A stretch of DNA of 64,000 nucleotides. It comes from Pyronema omphalodes. Lineage: Eukaryota; Ascomycota; Pezizomycetes; Pezizales; Pyronemataceae. Location of the stretch: the NCBI GenBank assembly GCA_024516155.1, contig JAJJXM010000010.1, positions 372,001-436,000 on the forward strand. Direction: 5' to 3'. Positions 34,612-45,787 of the stretch are shown one piece after another; the stretch's first letter is position 1, and every line of letters begins with the position of its first letter. Position numbers and translations under genes: made by a program. Under the pieces are notes generated by a model. That model was not told where the DNA came from and did not search any database. It saw only the letters and a program-made list of their open reading frames with translations.

Positions 34612-35742
34612 ACGGTTAATGCTTCGACATTGCGAGGGCATCTTTCGTAGCATAGACCACACTAAAAGCTTTGTCTTCAACGGCATTGTGGGATTTGGGA
34701 CGGTGTTTTCGTGTTTAAAAAAATAGTTTCCTTTTTCATCATTTTTCATTTTTTGGTTACGGGATCATATGGGGGCGTACTTGGAATTCAACACCAACTG
34801 GGATCTTTATGGGATTTTTTTTTGTCTTTGCTTGGTATAGACTACTGCGAGTCTACGACATGGGAATATATTATCAACAATTTCCCGACAATTATCTGCT
34901 CTTTCACGTGAAGTTTTTTTGAATCCGTTGAGAACTCTCGTGCCCTAAGCATCCCTGACTGAACCTTCACGCTAATGTATAAGAGCCATTAGACTCACGC
35001 TAGTAGTGAGACGAGACGATCACTAAAAAGTCGCGCTTCATCATCGCGCGTGAGAACTCGCCAGCTATCGTAATCATATCTAGCCGAGATCAATTGCGGC
35101 GTCAACCGTTCTTCGTTTGTAGACTTGGACTATAGAACTAATGAACCTTTGTAGTTATGACGTTTCCAGTGGTAATATAGTAACAACCCGTTTCCATTAG
35201 ACGTCATTAAAAGGTAGCTGGTGATGGAAATAATAACAACTAAATAGCCTTGGAAATAATAGATACTAACTAACCAACTAATTAATAGCGGTATCCGTAA
35301 TGATGATATGGTCTTGATGTTGTGGGAAGATTATGGAATTATAGAATTATAGAATTACGGCATTACAGGATTATAGCATTACAGGATTATAGTATCATGG
35401 TATACTGGAGAGTAGATTCTGTGACATCATCTTATACGGCTATGGATTTGCTAAGTATAGTACTGTAGTACCACAGGACTGCCGCTACCTACTGCTACTG
35501 CTGCTACTAGATATCTGGTAATTGCCGTAACTACTGTCTATCTGATCCACTGTAATTATTGTATAACTACTATAATACGATTCATAGCATAGCATAGGAG
35601 AGTCTATGACATCATTTCACACCATTTCAGATCCACTAATTACAATACCGTCGCAACTGCTACTGGTTTACAACTCCTGTAACTCCTGTAACTACTATAA
35701 CACGATTGATAGCATATCTTCTGTAACCCATTCTCATTTCTC

Positions 35743-35808
35743 TCATTGTCATTTTCATTATCATTTTCATTTTCATTGTTATTTTCATTATCATTTTCAT
35801 TGTCATTG
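35743..35808. repeat. TTTTCATTATCA/TCATTT hexamer array
   Basis: About ten imperfect 6-bp units with T/A/G variation at one position. Confidence 0.75.
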
Positions 35809-35838
35809 TTTATTCACGGCATTATTTATGAAAAGTCA

Positions 35839-35839
<1 letters not shown>

Positions 35840-35881
<42 letters not shown>
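35840..35881. repeat. TAG trinucleotide microsatellite
   Basis: About fourteen tandem TAG units, directly followed by AT-rich DNA. Confidence 0.9.
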
Positions 35882-36191
35882 TAATATTTCTGAATGGGAA
35901 ATAATTTAACGCAGAGAAAAGTCAAGTAACCATTTAATAATAAAAAAAAAGTTAAAAAAATTTAAAAAAAAAAAAGAAAGAAAAAAGGAAAAAGGAAACC
36001 CTAAAAACACCAAGTAAAGAAGAAGAAAAAAAAAGAAACCCGAAAGCATAGTCATGTATATAGCTCAAGTCCAATTCCGATAAGTCAAAAAAAAAGAAAG
36101 AAAGTCAGAATCAAAGACCATAAACTATGCTACGCAACTATGCTACGAAACTACATATAACGTGAAAAAGTTTTCAAGGCGTTCCATACAA

Positions 36192-38472
36192 CTACGAATC
36201 ACCCTCATCTTCAGTTTCCGTGTCTGTATCACTAATTTCCTCTGCACCATCGGTGTCTGAATCTTCTTCTTCGCTATCGCTTTCTTCTTTTGCTGCTGCA
36301 GCAGATTTCTTCTTTTTCTTTGGGGGAGCGGCACCGCCGCGCATGGCGTTCATTTGCCCAGCTATTGAGTCTGTGATTTGAGTGTTAGCATAAATTGCCA
36401 TCAACGGGGTAGAAGGAATAGAAACATACCCTCATCAGGCTCAGAAATATCGTCAACATCTTCCCACTCTCCTGCAGAAGCCTCCTGAACCTTCAAGGTA
36501 ACACTCATCTGAGTCTCAACTCCGATATAAGTGTCACTGACGCAAAACATAGTAAAAGGGAACTCTCCCTCCTGAGGAGGAGCCTGGAACTGCATCTTGG
36601 TAGTAACAACTGTGAATCCAGCAGGATCCTTATCGAAAGAAGTGACGGGAGTAGGAGGAACAACAATCTTTCCCTGACGAACATCTCCAAGGAAGACGTA
36701 CCAACCGGGGTGATGATCTCTAGGGTAGAAAGGAGCATGTGCAAGGGGAAGCTGTCCAGCGGCTGCGATGGCATCCTTGGATTTTTCACCCTTCTTACGG
36801 CCGAGAAGTGCCTCGATGTCGCTCTCATCGGGATCTTCGTCGAGGAGGTCCTTGGGGTTGACGGCGGGGGCGGTAACACCGGGGGGAATGACACGGGCTT
36901 TAACAACGAAGGTAATCAAGGAGCTGGGGGTGATAGCTTTCTCTCCGACAACTTTAAAGAATGCAGCTTCAACCTTGAGGGCGGGCATGGCTTTCGCAAA
37001 GGTCATAGCAGTCTTGTACTGAGGCTCAGTGAGAAGTCCGGGTCCAATGAGGCGTGCCTTACGCTCCTTCTCAGGGAGTGACATCAGAGCAGCAACAGTC
37101 CAGTGGTTCTTTCCTCCCTCGCGCTCAACGGCGTCGGCAATGGCCTCAGTGAAGTGGGGGAGCTGGAGAAGGGGAGATTGACCGGGAGCAATAGCCTGGA
37201 TGATGAACTGGGAGAGACGGAGAGAGGTCAAAAGAGGTCCAAGGTTACCGAAAGCCATGCAGATGGAGTTGACGGAGCGGTTCAAGGTAATAGCAGCGGC
37301 GGCAACGTCAAGTTTGGCAATGTCGAGAGCATCGTTTCCGAGGTCGATACGGTAGAGGTAGGCCCAGAGAAGAGTGATAGCACGGCGTCTCCATCCCTCG
37401 TACTTCTCCAAAGCACCGAGCTGGCTAGGGCGGAGTCCGGCAGCAAGAAGCTTCTTCTCAATGGTAGCATCCTCAGAGTTGGCCCACTCCTTCTCACGAG
37501 CGCCACTGGTAATCTCCTTTACTTCCTGGCCGGCAGTCAAGATGCGGACAAGCTGTGCCTCGTCCATATCCTCGTCGTACTCCTTGAAAAGCTTTCCAGC
37601 ACTCTCAACAACAACACCGTCCTTGGTGAGCTTCTTGGTTCCGTACCACCACTTTCCAACGGTGTAAGGCAACAAGATTCCGAAAAGAAGACCGTAGACC
37701 ATAAGAACATAGTAGGTATTACCCTCAGAAACAACCCACTTAGGTAGTGCTATACCGATGGAGGTAGGCTGCTTTCCGTCAGGGTGACCGTACTCAATGT
37801 AGTTGTTTCGCATTTCCTCGTCGGTAAGCGCCTTGTAAGCCTTGGTAATCTCGACGAAACGCTCATTGAGCATCTCAATAGTCTCGTTGGGACCGGGGCG
37901 GATCTTGTCGGGGTGGAACTTCAAAGACATTTTCTTGTAGTGAGACTTGATAGCTTTCTCAGTTGCAGACTACCGAGAGTTAGTTAAACCGCGTGGGAAA
38001 CAGAGCTTCAGGAGCTTCCATACTGTGCCAATTCCCAAAATAGTGTAGGGATCCCAAACGTTGCCCTCCGGGTTGGTCGAGATAGAGATCAAGTAACAGA
38101 CATATCCTAAGGCGGCCCATCCGAAGACAAGAGCAGTGAATCTCTTCAACCGACGCTCCTTCTTTGCTTGCCGCCGGCGAGCGGCCTCTACTTTTTCATA
38201 CCGTGGTGGATCATAATCCGGACTTGTGATTAGAGGTTTGTTGGAAGCTCTCAGCTCTGTGCGGAGGTTAGTCGCCACGGTGGGAAAGAGAGAGATATGA
38301 ACATACGCTGACTCGGAGCAAACGTCGAGTATGATAATGGAACTAATATCAGTCCTAGGATTGTGGCCACAAAGTAGGGGAAGAATTGGCCCTGTACTCG
38401 GTCAGTATGGAGCTCACATGCTAGCTATGAGGAAGCACAAACCTTGTCATCGTAACTGTAGTCGGTTGACAT
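36192..38472 (-). CDS. SEC63: SEC63, ER translocon J-protein
   Basis: Subunit of the ER post-translational translocon that recruits BiP/Kar2 through a lumenal J domain. Exons 38443-38472, 38307-38391, 38024-38256, 36430-37969 and 36192-36370 give 688 residues. The N-terminus is MSTDYSYDDKGQFFPYF. Two membrane segments follow, then NVWDPYTILGIG spliced to TSATEKAIKSHYKKMSLKFHPDK, where HPD is at about 135-137. A third membrane segment (LMVYGLLFGILLPYTVG) precedes the Sec63/Brl region (SQFIIQAI, LPHFTEAIADAVE, HAPFYPRDHHPGWYVFLGD). The tail is Lys-rich, then strongly acidic (ESDSEEEDSDTDG), as in other SEC63 proteins. The J domain is complete only when the 54-bp intron 37970-38023 is removed. 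Confidence 0.96.
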
Positions 38473-39437
38473 GGCGATGCCAGGGGAGATCTACTGATCT
38501 CGCGTCAAGGCTGGGGTACTTATATGTGGTTCGGTAGCTAGCAGCAAGTGGTATGTGTGGTGGACGTCAGTGGAGGGAAGTGGGTTGACTGTTGGCGGGC
38601 GATGAGGTTATGCGAGGAAGGTATAACGGGTAAGAAGAAACGGAATTCAAGGAGCGTGACAGTCAAATATGAGAGGAGTAAAAAAGGCGCCGTGCACCGT
38701 TCGGAAGCTAGAAGAAAGAAGAGGTTTCTATGGAAGCTCGCCTGGGTGTTGCTTGGGGGGATCGTGGGCGGATAGTTAAGGTCGTGCTGGAGATTCTGTT
38801 TTAGGACATCATCTTTTTGGCGGAACCGTGGCCTCAACTTCCGCTCTGCTAAACACAGCCCCTGCATGTGCATGAGCCACAAAGATCCACGCCGGGCTTA
38901 GTCGACGGTTTAGTAAGCGCGGATAGCGCTAGTGGCCGATGTCTGTGTAACAGAGTCCATCTCAGACTTGGAAACACACGCGAGCAGCATCAATGTCAAA
39001 TTAAATTTATGATAGACAATCCCGGATAAAACAAAATTGACTATTTGATAAACCAAGCCATTATCTTAAGTTCGGCGTATCGATAAGAAAAAGCCATGCA
39101 TCTTTTAAAATTTGTAAACCGAGTGAGAATGTGTGGGGCAGTCTATAGATTACCCCATTTGGAATCATTTCAGGTTGTTTGTACGATTGCATGTATTTTT
39201 ATCGTGAAGATTTGTAAATACAGTAGTTTACGACACTTTAGCATAGGCATTGAAACTGGAAAACTTTGAATCAATATCCCCCTTACTTAAGCGAAGAAAA
39301 CAAAGTGATATTTTCGAACCCTCAAAGAAGCCGAATCGTCAACCCTGACATCAAACCCTCATCAGCAATGTTTTCTCACTTCTCCCCTTGTCTCCTTGAT
39401 TCATTGACATCAATATTAACTCAAACAAACGCCCACA
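38473..39437. other. Divergent intergenic region
   Basis: Promoters of SEC63 (minus) and the unknown gene at 39438 (plus). No coding evidence; a 114-codon minus frame at 38538-38882 looks random. Confidence 0.5.
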
Positions 39438-40352
39438 ATGTTTAGCTTCTCCAGCTTCCGGAAAATATCCAGTTCCAAGGACAAAAAACCCAAGATATCA
39501 GATCCTAAAAAACAAAGCCAAAAGTCACCTCCGTCTGCAAAACCCGGCCCATCAATTGATCCAACCCCACCAAGTAATCTTCCGGATCCTCGATACCTCA
39601 AAAACATACCCCGCATCTCCCCTCGCCTCGACACCCACGTCAATCGGCGTCCCTCACGCATCCCCACTCCCGAGATGCAAATGCACACAAAAGAAGCGCA
39701 TACCAACCTTCTGGTAACCCTATATTCAACCAATCACAATTCCTGCAACCTACTAACCAACCTCTAGGCACAGAGTAAATACCCCGCCAACAACACCTAC
39801 CTCAAGCCAGCCATTCGAAGCCAACCCCGTCAACCACCCGACTACCAAAAAAAACTCCCCGCGATCCCACCCCATGAAACCCCGCACGAACCCCCAGAAA
39901 AGAAAATCTCAACCTACCGCAGAGTAACAACCAGCATCCTATCACCCTGCAAAACCCCAGTCCAAATGTTCTCCAGATTCCTAATGACGAATTCCGACAC
40001 TGCACCAATCCCCCCGCCACCAACGACCAGGCAACGTGCTTTAACTACTCCCCATCCTACACCACCGAACTTTGTCTCGCCGCCCTCGTCGAGGGAAAAA
40101 TCAAAAAGATACACCTCGACGATTGAAGAGGAGATGCCGGAGGGGTATTGGTGTGGACGGTTCAGTGTGCTTTCCGATAGGGTGCTTTGTGAATATCCAA
40201 AACTTGGGAATGATGAGAAGAGAGAGCTGGTTTTGGCGAGGTTGTTGAGAAGTTGTAAGGGTGAAGGGGCGAGGAGAAGTTTTTTTAGGTTTAGGGAGAA
40301 ACTTGTCGAGAGGGAGAAGAAACAGTTGAGATATAAGCCTTATGCGTCATAG
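39438..40352 (+). CDS. Conserved fungal protein of unknown function
   Basis: Two exons (39438-39713 and 39768-40352), joined in phase across a 54-bp intron with a perfect TACTAAC branch site, give 286 residues. The first two thirds are basic, rich in Pro, Ser and Lys and probably disordered. Near the C-terminus is a compact block, GYWCGRFSVLSDRVLCE, then LLRSC and GARRSFFRFREKL. I have seen W-GRF-L-DR blocks of this kind in uncharacterised small Pezizomycotina proteins, but I cannot assign a function. No signal peptide or membrane segment. Confidence 0.7.
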
Positions 40353-41600
40353 GTGATGCTCGGAAAATTTCCCGGAAAGTAGGAAAGTTAAAAGGGATCG
40401 GATTAATTAGACGTTATTGGGGGTTTTTTTTCGGAGTTAAAGGATGCTTACATATACAGGGGGGGCAGGGCTGTTTCCTATTACTGTATTTCTTTCACAA
40501 TTTCTGGGGTTGGAAGGGTTATGTACAACAGAGCTTTAGATAACTAGCCAAGACAGGCTGGAAAATATTAGGGATACGAAAATTAATATGATACACCACA
40601 TATTATTGGATGGGACGCAGCTTCGTGAGTGTAATACCGTGTGATAGTTTGCCATACGGGGTTGGTTCAATCCCGAACCACCAAAAAATCGAAAGGTAAC
40701 AATTTCGCAGGGTATCTAGTCTCCTTGACTTGAATACCCATTCTGTATATGTATGCACCCAACCCTTACACCGGAACGACTTTTTCTATGCTTATCTGTA
40801 AAACTTTAATTTGACAGAATTCATCATGTCTCGAAAGATCTGAAAGATCCAGCTATACGATTATTTCCAAAATGAAGAAGAAAAAATAAAAAACTGATAT
40901 CGATTACAGTGATGAATGGGTGAGAGACAGTGATTAAGTGATTAAGTGATTAGACGATAGACGACAGACGATGGAAACATATTTCCTCAACTTCAGTAAC
41001 TTCAGCAGAGTCTTCATAAACCCTTTTCCCAATTTAATCTCTTAAACTCTTTTAGCATCAGTTCGGAGACATGATTCTTTTGGTAACCCCGCGCCTCAAA
41101 AAAATAGTCAAACTTTGATTAACAAAGTTTTCGTTGCCAGTCTTGGATAACTTTCCTTTCCTTTCCATTCTTTTCTTTGCCCCTTCAAGCGAGTTCTCGT
41201 AAGTGAAACACAGTTGTTTCTCTGGCATGCATACACACACCAAAGGAAAGGGTATCAATGTCACGATAATCCCCCCCCCCCCCTCCCCCCCCTCCACCCC
41301 CAACCAAGGTACCAATACCATCAGCTGTTTTATGGATACCATGATCCATGGATTCACGATATACTTGAACGGGTTGATACAGGTATATATTGTTTTACCT
41401 TATTACTTACTGCTACTAGGACTTGTGAATTGTTTGTTTCTTGGTTTTTATATAAGATAGCGAGTTATTCTCAAGGAAATCCTGGAATCTATCACAATTG
41501 ACAAGATCAATCGACCAGACAAATTCCTCCTCATCGTCCTCCAGCACTCACTCCCCACTCGCCACCCTCCAGCAACCCACCCCACCCCACCCCACCCACC
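40353..41600. other. Intergenic spacer
   Basis: No gene. It contains GTGATTAA repeats near 40930-40955, a C tract (41271-41292) and CCACC-rich DNA just before the next ATG. A stem resembling a T-arm near 40661 does not extend to a tRNA. Confidence 0.5.
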
Positions 41601-42191
41601 ATGAACCTTCTCCACCTTCCCCTCCCCCTCCTCCTGCTATCCCTATCCCTCCCTCCCCCCACCCGCAGCCAAACCCTCACCAGCGAGCCCATGCAAATCC
41701 TCCAAACGCCATCCTACACCCGCACGCAATGCGGCAACTGGCGCAACGAGCTCCCTTTGACCATAATGCAAGACCTAGCCTACGATCTCCTCAACCAACG
41801 CCGCAACGACATCTGCTGTACGCGCGGCTACAAAAACTGGGGCGAAAGATGCAACTACGAGTCCCAGAAAGGAAAAGGAAGAATCCGTTTATGTGCAGTC
41901 AGCTGGAAAAAGGATCACCAGAATAATAATGTTCCCATCCAACTATGTACCTTGTGTGAACATGTCGGTATGGCCGTTATGATCATTATTGCTCAGTGTA
42001 ATTTTGGCGGGAATGTTCATGGGAGTTTGATTATGCAGCAGGATGCGAAGGAGATTTTGGTTTCGCCGGTTACGGCTTGGTGGTGGAGACAGACGGAGGG
42101 GAATGCTACGGGGATAGAGGCGGGAGGGGGGAATGAAACTGCGGTGGAGGGAAAACGGGAGGGTGGTCAGGAGGTTGATCAGGTGGAATAG
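41601..42191 (+). CDS. Small secreted cysteine-containing protein, unknown function
   Basis: Single exon, 196 residues. Residues 1-24 form a strongly hydrophobic Leu/Pro signal peptide (MNLLHLPLPLLLLSLSLPPP). The mature part has cysteines spaced as QCGNW, DICCTRG, RCNY, LCAV, LCTLC and QCNF, enough for four disulphide bridges. The C-terminal quarter is Gly/Glu-rich and looks disordered, with two possible N-glycosylation sites. Size, secretion and Cys content are like fungal effector candidates or small extracellular proteins, but no family is recognised. Base composition changes within the gene, from C-rich at the start to G/A-rich at the end. Confidence 0.65.
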   Translation: MNLLHLPLPLLLLSLSLPPPTRSQTLTSEPMQILQTPSYTRTQCGNWRNELPLTIMQDLAYDLLNQRRNDICCTRGYKNWGERCNYESQKGKGRIRLCAVSWKKDHQNNNVPIQLCTLCEHVGMAVMIIIAQCNFGGNVHGSLIMQQDAKEILVSPVTAWWWRQTEGNATGIEAGGGNETAVEGKREGGQEVDQVE

Positions 42192-42613
42192 CTGTGAGTT
42201 GTAGGAAGAGTAACGACATTGAAGCTGGAAGCGAATGATTATAACTGAAGACTTGGCAACACAGTTGTGAGGTTCGATGATTTTGATATATGCAAAACGT
42301 ATGGTGGAGACGAATTTATTACAGACAGCCGCAACAATTCGTGTATGTGCGACTTTCTCAACGAAAAATATTGAGCATGGGATACCAAAGGATTGTCAAA
42401 TACGATGATTGATGCACACGAAACGAAAGATTCTTTGTCTTACGACGATTGAATTGGCACGGCGGGTTTAGTCACATTTGTAGAGTTAATTTGAAAGAAC
42501 CCAAATACGCCCAGAACGCCAATAACCAGTCCCATTGTACCAGACATAGAGTAATATTATTTACCCCAGATTGACCCAGCAAAAACGCCCAACTTTTTGT
42601 AAATAAATTACAT
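42192..42613. other. Convergent 3' flanks
   Basis: Spacer of 420 bp between the secreted-protein gene and eS7. Nothing recognised. Confidence 0.5.
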
Positions 42614-43370
42614 TTAGTATCCCTCAGCAGAGACGGTGGGGAACTCGAAAACGACGGACTTTCCAGTGAGCTTGCGGTAGACATCACCGAAGGTGTCGAC
42701 CTTGTAGTCAACACCGGCGCGCTCCTTGGCGTCAAGGAAGACCTTGATGACCTTGTGTCCGTCCTCCTTGGTGCGGGTGCGCTTTCCAACGATCTCGGTG
42801 GGGTAGACGAGGTCGGAGAGGATAGCGTCGTGGACGGCAGAGAGAGTGCGGGAGCGGGGACGCTTCTGCTGGACGCGAGAGCGGCGTCCGGGCTTGGGGA
42901 GGATGCGGCGCTGTCCAATGAAGACGACGTGGCGGTCAGAGAACTTCTTCTCGAGCTCACGGGTGAGTCTAGGGTGCGGAATTAGTTGCTGATTTGTAGA
43001 ATCGAATGTCGCTGATAACACACCTCTGCTGGACCTTGTGGAATCCGGCCAAAAGAGGGACAGGGACGAAGATGACAATGGCCTTCTTTCCGTGACCAAC
43101 CTCGATCTGTCCTCCACGTTCGTCCAAGTAGACCCATCGTTAGCCAACCCGTACCTTCCTTCACGAAGAAGGGTAGACTGGGTGTGTCGTCTTCTCGTTT
43201 TTGGGGATAATAATTACCTCCTTGGCAGAGGTGAACTGGAGGGGGCGGAGAGCGGCCTTGAGGTCTCCAACGGAGGACTCAAGGTCGAAAAGAGCCTGAG
43301 CAATGCTGCTCTCCAACTCGGAGGGAGCGGCGTGGGAAGGAGAGTTGTGAGCGATCTTGATGGAGGCCAT
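42614..43370 (-). CDS. RPS7: 40S ribosomal protein eS7
   Basis: Structural protein of the cytosolic small ribosomal subunit. Exons 43218-43370, 43024-43106 and 42614-42968 give 196 residues, the usual eS7 size. The reading is continuous across both splices: LQFTSAKE then [17 protein letters not shown], and [11 protein letters not shown] then [21 protein letters not shown]-terminal motifs [25 protein letters not shown] and [15 protein letters not shown] are typical. The first intron is 111 bp, longer than most here. Confidence 0.97.
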
Positions 43371-44141
43371 TGCGTCGGTTGTCGATTGTCGTCGGTACGT
43401 CCGTTCTGAGAATGCGTCGATTTTCGATGATACCTCACAATTCCCGTGGTGCTCCTTAGCGCCGTTTCAGCATTCGTGATTGTGGGTTGCCTTGAAGACT
43501 GCTTTTTCTTAGCCCTAATCTAATCTTATCAGTGGGTTTTGGACAGCTGCACAAAAACACGCTAAAATTTTCCGACAAGGATTTGAGCTACCCTGCAGCA
43601 ATGACGCGCTGCCTGCCGTTCTGGCGAGCAGCCTCAGCCCTGTAAGGTGGGGAGTGTAGGCCGAAACATAAAGAAAGCTCCTACAGTACTACAATTTATT
43701 CAACCTAACCCAATACAATTTGAATGTATGGATGCCGAGCAATCTTGAAAATTGGGGTCGACTTTCAAGGTGTGTCTGATATCATCACATACGTCAACGA
43801 GAAGGATGGCTCGAATGCTTCTGTGACAGCAATAGTTTGCGCAATCACACCCTTTCAACACGTCAAATGAATTTTACGAGAATAAACCATGCACTTAAAC
43901 CCTTTACATAAACAAAACTTGAGAGGCAAAAGGATTTGTGTATTTCAAGTACTACAGCATAAAGTACATAATGATGATATCAACTAATCTCCCTGCACCC
44001 TCTAACAAAATTCGTGTCTACATGATCCCATATATCAAAAAGAAAATCATCCATATTAACCCAAAACAAATGCCAACTTTTTTTGAACTCCATATTCTCC
44101 AGAAAAAAAATAAAATAAAAACATTAACCAATCCAATAAAT
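43371..44141. other. eS7 promoter and LTV1 3' flank
   Basis: 770 bp with no gene. The first 120 bp upstream of the eS7 ATG are rich in CGTCG and CGATT motifs. A 147-codon plus-strand frame (43938-44381) overlaps LTV1 antisense and has no support. Confidence 0.5.
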
Positions 44142-45537
44142 CTACGCCCTAATCTTGGTGTTTCCCAAAGTGCGGCGGATTTCATCCAACTGGTCCAATC
44201 CACTCTGGTTCTTTCCACGCTTGACTCTGTGTGTCGAAGGGCGCTGTCCAGTCATGGTGTATCCTTCCAAGAATTCGTCCATAATCGAGTCGAAGTCTTT
44301 ACGAGTTTCGGGAACAATTCCATCCTTCTCATCTTCCTCATCGTCCATGTTGTACTCTTCCTCGATCTGTTATTGCATTAGTATTTTCCTTCAAATACAG
44401 CAAGAGTGGTATTAACAAACCTTGTCGAATCTGTCGTCAAGGAGGGTAAGACCCTCGGTTCTGAAGAGAGCAGAAGAACTCATGGAATATCCGGATGAGG
44501 CGGTAGCGGCACCAGCCTTCTTCTCTCTGCGTCTGCGTCTACGGCCAGAAACGGAGATAGATCCAGCAGTAAATGCGGAGGAACCACCGAAGCTCATAGT
44601 ATCCGCAAAGGAGGAGGCGTCGTCGTCTTCCGCGAACCGCTGCTTCTTTTGTGCCTTCTTGAACTTGGAGAACTCCTTCATCCACTCATCACCCTGAGGC
44701 TCCTCACTCTCCTTCTCCTTGGAAGATGAAGCAACATGGGCGGGCTGGGTTGGCTTCTCGGTAGCATCACTCGCCCATCCGTCGTCCTCTTCCTCGAATT
44801 CCTGGTCGAAGAAGTCGTCCTCGTCGGCCTCACCGGCCTGGGCAAGCTCGTTGAAAAGATCCTCATCGTTGTCGACATATTCCTCATCCTCGAGAGCCTC
44901 CAAGACTTCTCTGATTCTAGGGTCCATATCGGGCTGGAAACCGGCAATCGCATCCGGGATGTCCTGCTGGTCCTGGTAGGTCTTCTTGACGAGGTTCTCA
45001 GACTGCATCATCTCCTTAGGAATTCTGATAACGGTGCTCTTAGGCTCGAGCTCCTCGTCCTTCAATGCCATATCCAAGGTCTTCTTGTTCTTCTTTCCCT
45101 TTTGCTTGTCGACAGCGGGAGCATCAATAAACACAGCCGTGGTGGAACCTCCCATTTCGCGCATGTGCTGCATGTAATCGTACTTGGTGTCATCGTAGTA
45201 AATTCCGTACAAGGAAGCTTCTCCCTCGTTCTTACGGCGGTTCTTAAGTTCGTCTCCAAGCTCCTCTTGGAGATCTTTCATGGTCTTAACATTGGGGTTG
45301 GTTGTGGCGTTTCCGGGCTTGGTGTTAGGAGCCTCGACTTGGGCGAAAACAAAGTCGCTGGCCTCTTCATCGTTGATCAAAGGATCGGCCTGAGAACGGT
45401 AAAGGAGCTGGAAAGTCTGAGCAGACTTCTTGTCGCTAAGGTGTATCAGTACTTTGCTCTCTTTGTGTTATATGTCATGTGCAGAGAGGAAAGAAAGCTT
45501 ACATCCACTTCTTGGTGGTAGCCTTAGGAGGAGCCAT
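44142..45537 (-). CDS. LTV1: LTV1, 40S subunit biogenesis factor
   Basis: Assembly factor of late pre-40S particles that blocks premature mRNA-site maturation and is released after phosphorylation. Exons 45503-45537, 44421-45435 and 44142-44366 give 424 residues. The start MAPPKATTKKW joins IDKKSAQTFQLLYRSQADPL, the conserved LTV1 opening. Further motifs: SLYGIYYDDTKYDYMQHMR, an acidic centre (NDEDLFNEL, DDFFDQEFEEED), a basic RRRRRREKK patch, FRTEGLTLLDDRFDK, then the acidic exon IEEEYNMDDEEDE and the C-terminal TRKDFDSIMDEFLEGY. It is divergent from LSG1 with 250 bp between the two ATGs. Confidence 0.95.
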
Positions 45538-45787
45538 TTTGTCTAACGATTTCTGTCCGTATGTACTGAATTGTAGCTGAGCAGAGGTGTGGGTGTTACT
45601 CGGTGGGGTGCTGCTTGATAAGCGTGTGAGTGGTGTTGAGTCGCAGACGAGCAGTAACAAGTGAATTTAGTGGGGGGCAACGGCAGAAAAGTTTCCACTG
45701 GCGCTGCGTCTAACGGAACTGAACCCCACCACAAAACTTATATACGCCAAAGCGCAGAGCAACGAGAGCCGTCAACAAACAACAACA
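45538..45787. promoter_or_regulatory. Bidirectional promoter region LTV1 / LSG1
   Basis: 250 bp separate the ATGs of two divergent ribosome-assembly genes. A TTATATA box at 45738-45744 stands about 45 bp before the LSG1 ATG. No equally clear box is seen on the LTV1 side. Shared control is an inference from the spacing and function. Confidence 0.5.

Larger units (their letters stand above)
34612..36191. other. Intergenic spacer with microsatellites
   Basis: No gene between the convergent SAHH and SEC63 genes. It contains ATTATAGAATTATAG-type repeats (35335-35395), a TCATTT/TCATTA array (35743-35808), a TAG array (35840-35881) and A-rich runs (35940-36090). Confidence 0.6.

Noticed and set aside
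40600..40690. tRNA-like T-arm GGTTCAATCCCGAACC
   Set aside because: The stem is a simple palindrome. The flanking bases do not pair as an acceptor stem and no anticodon arm is seen.
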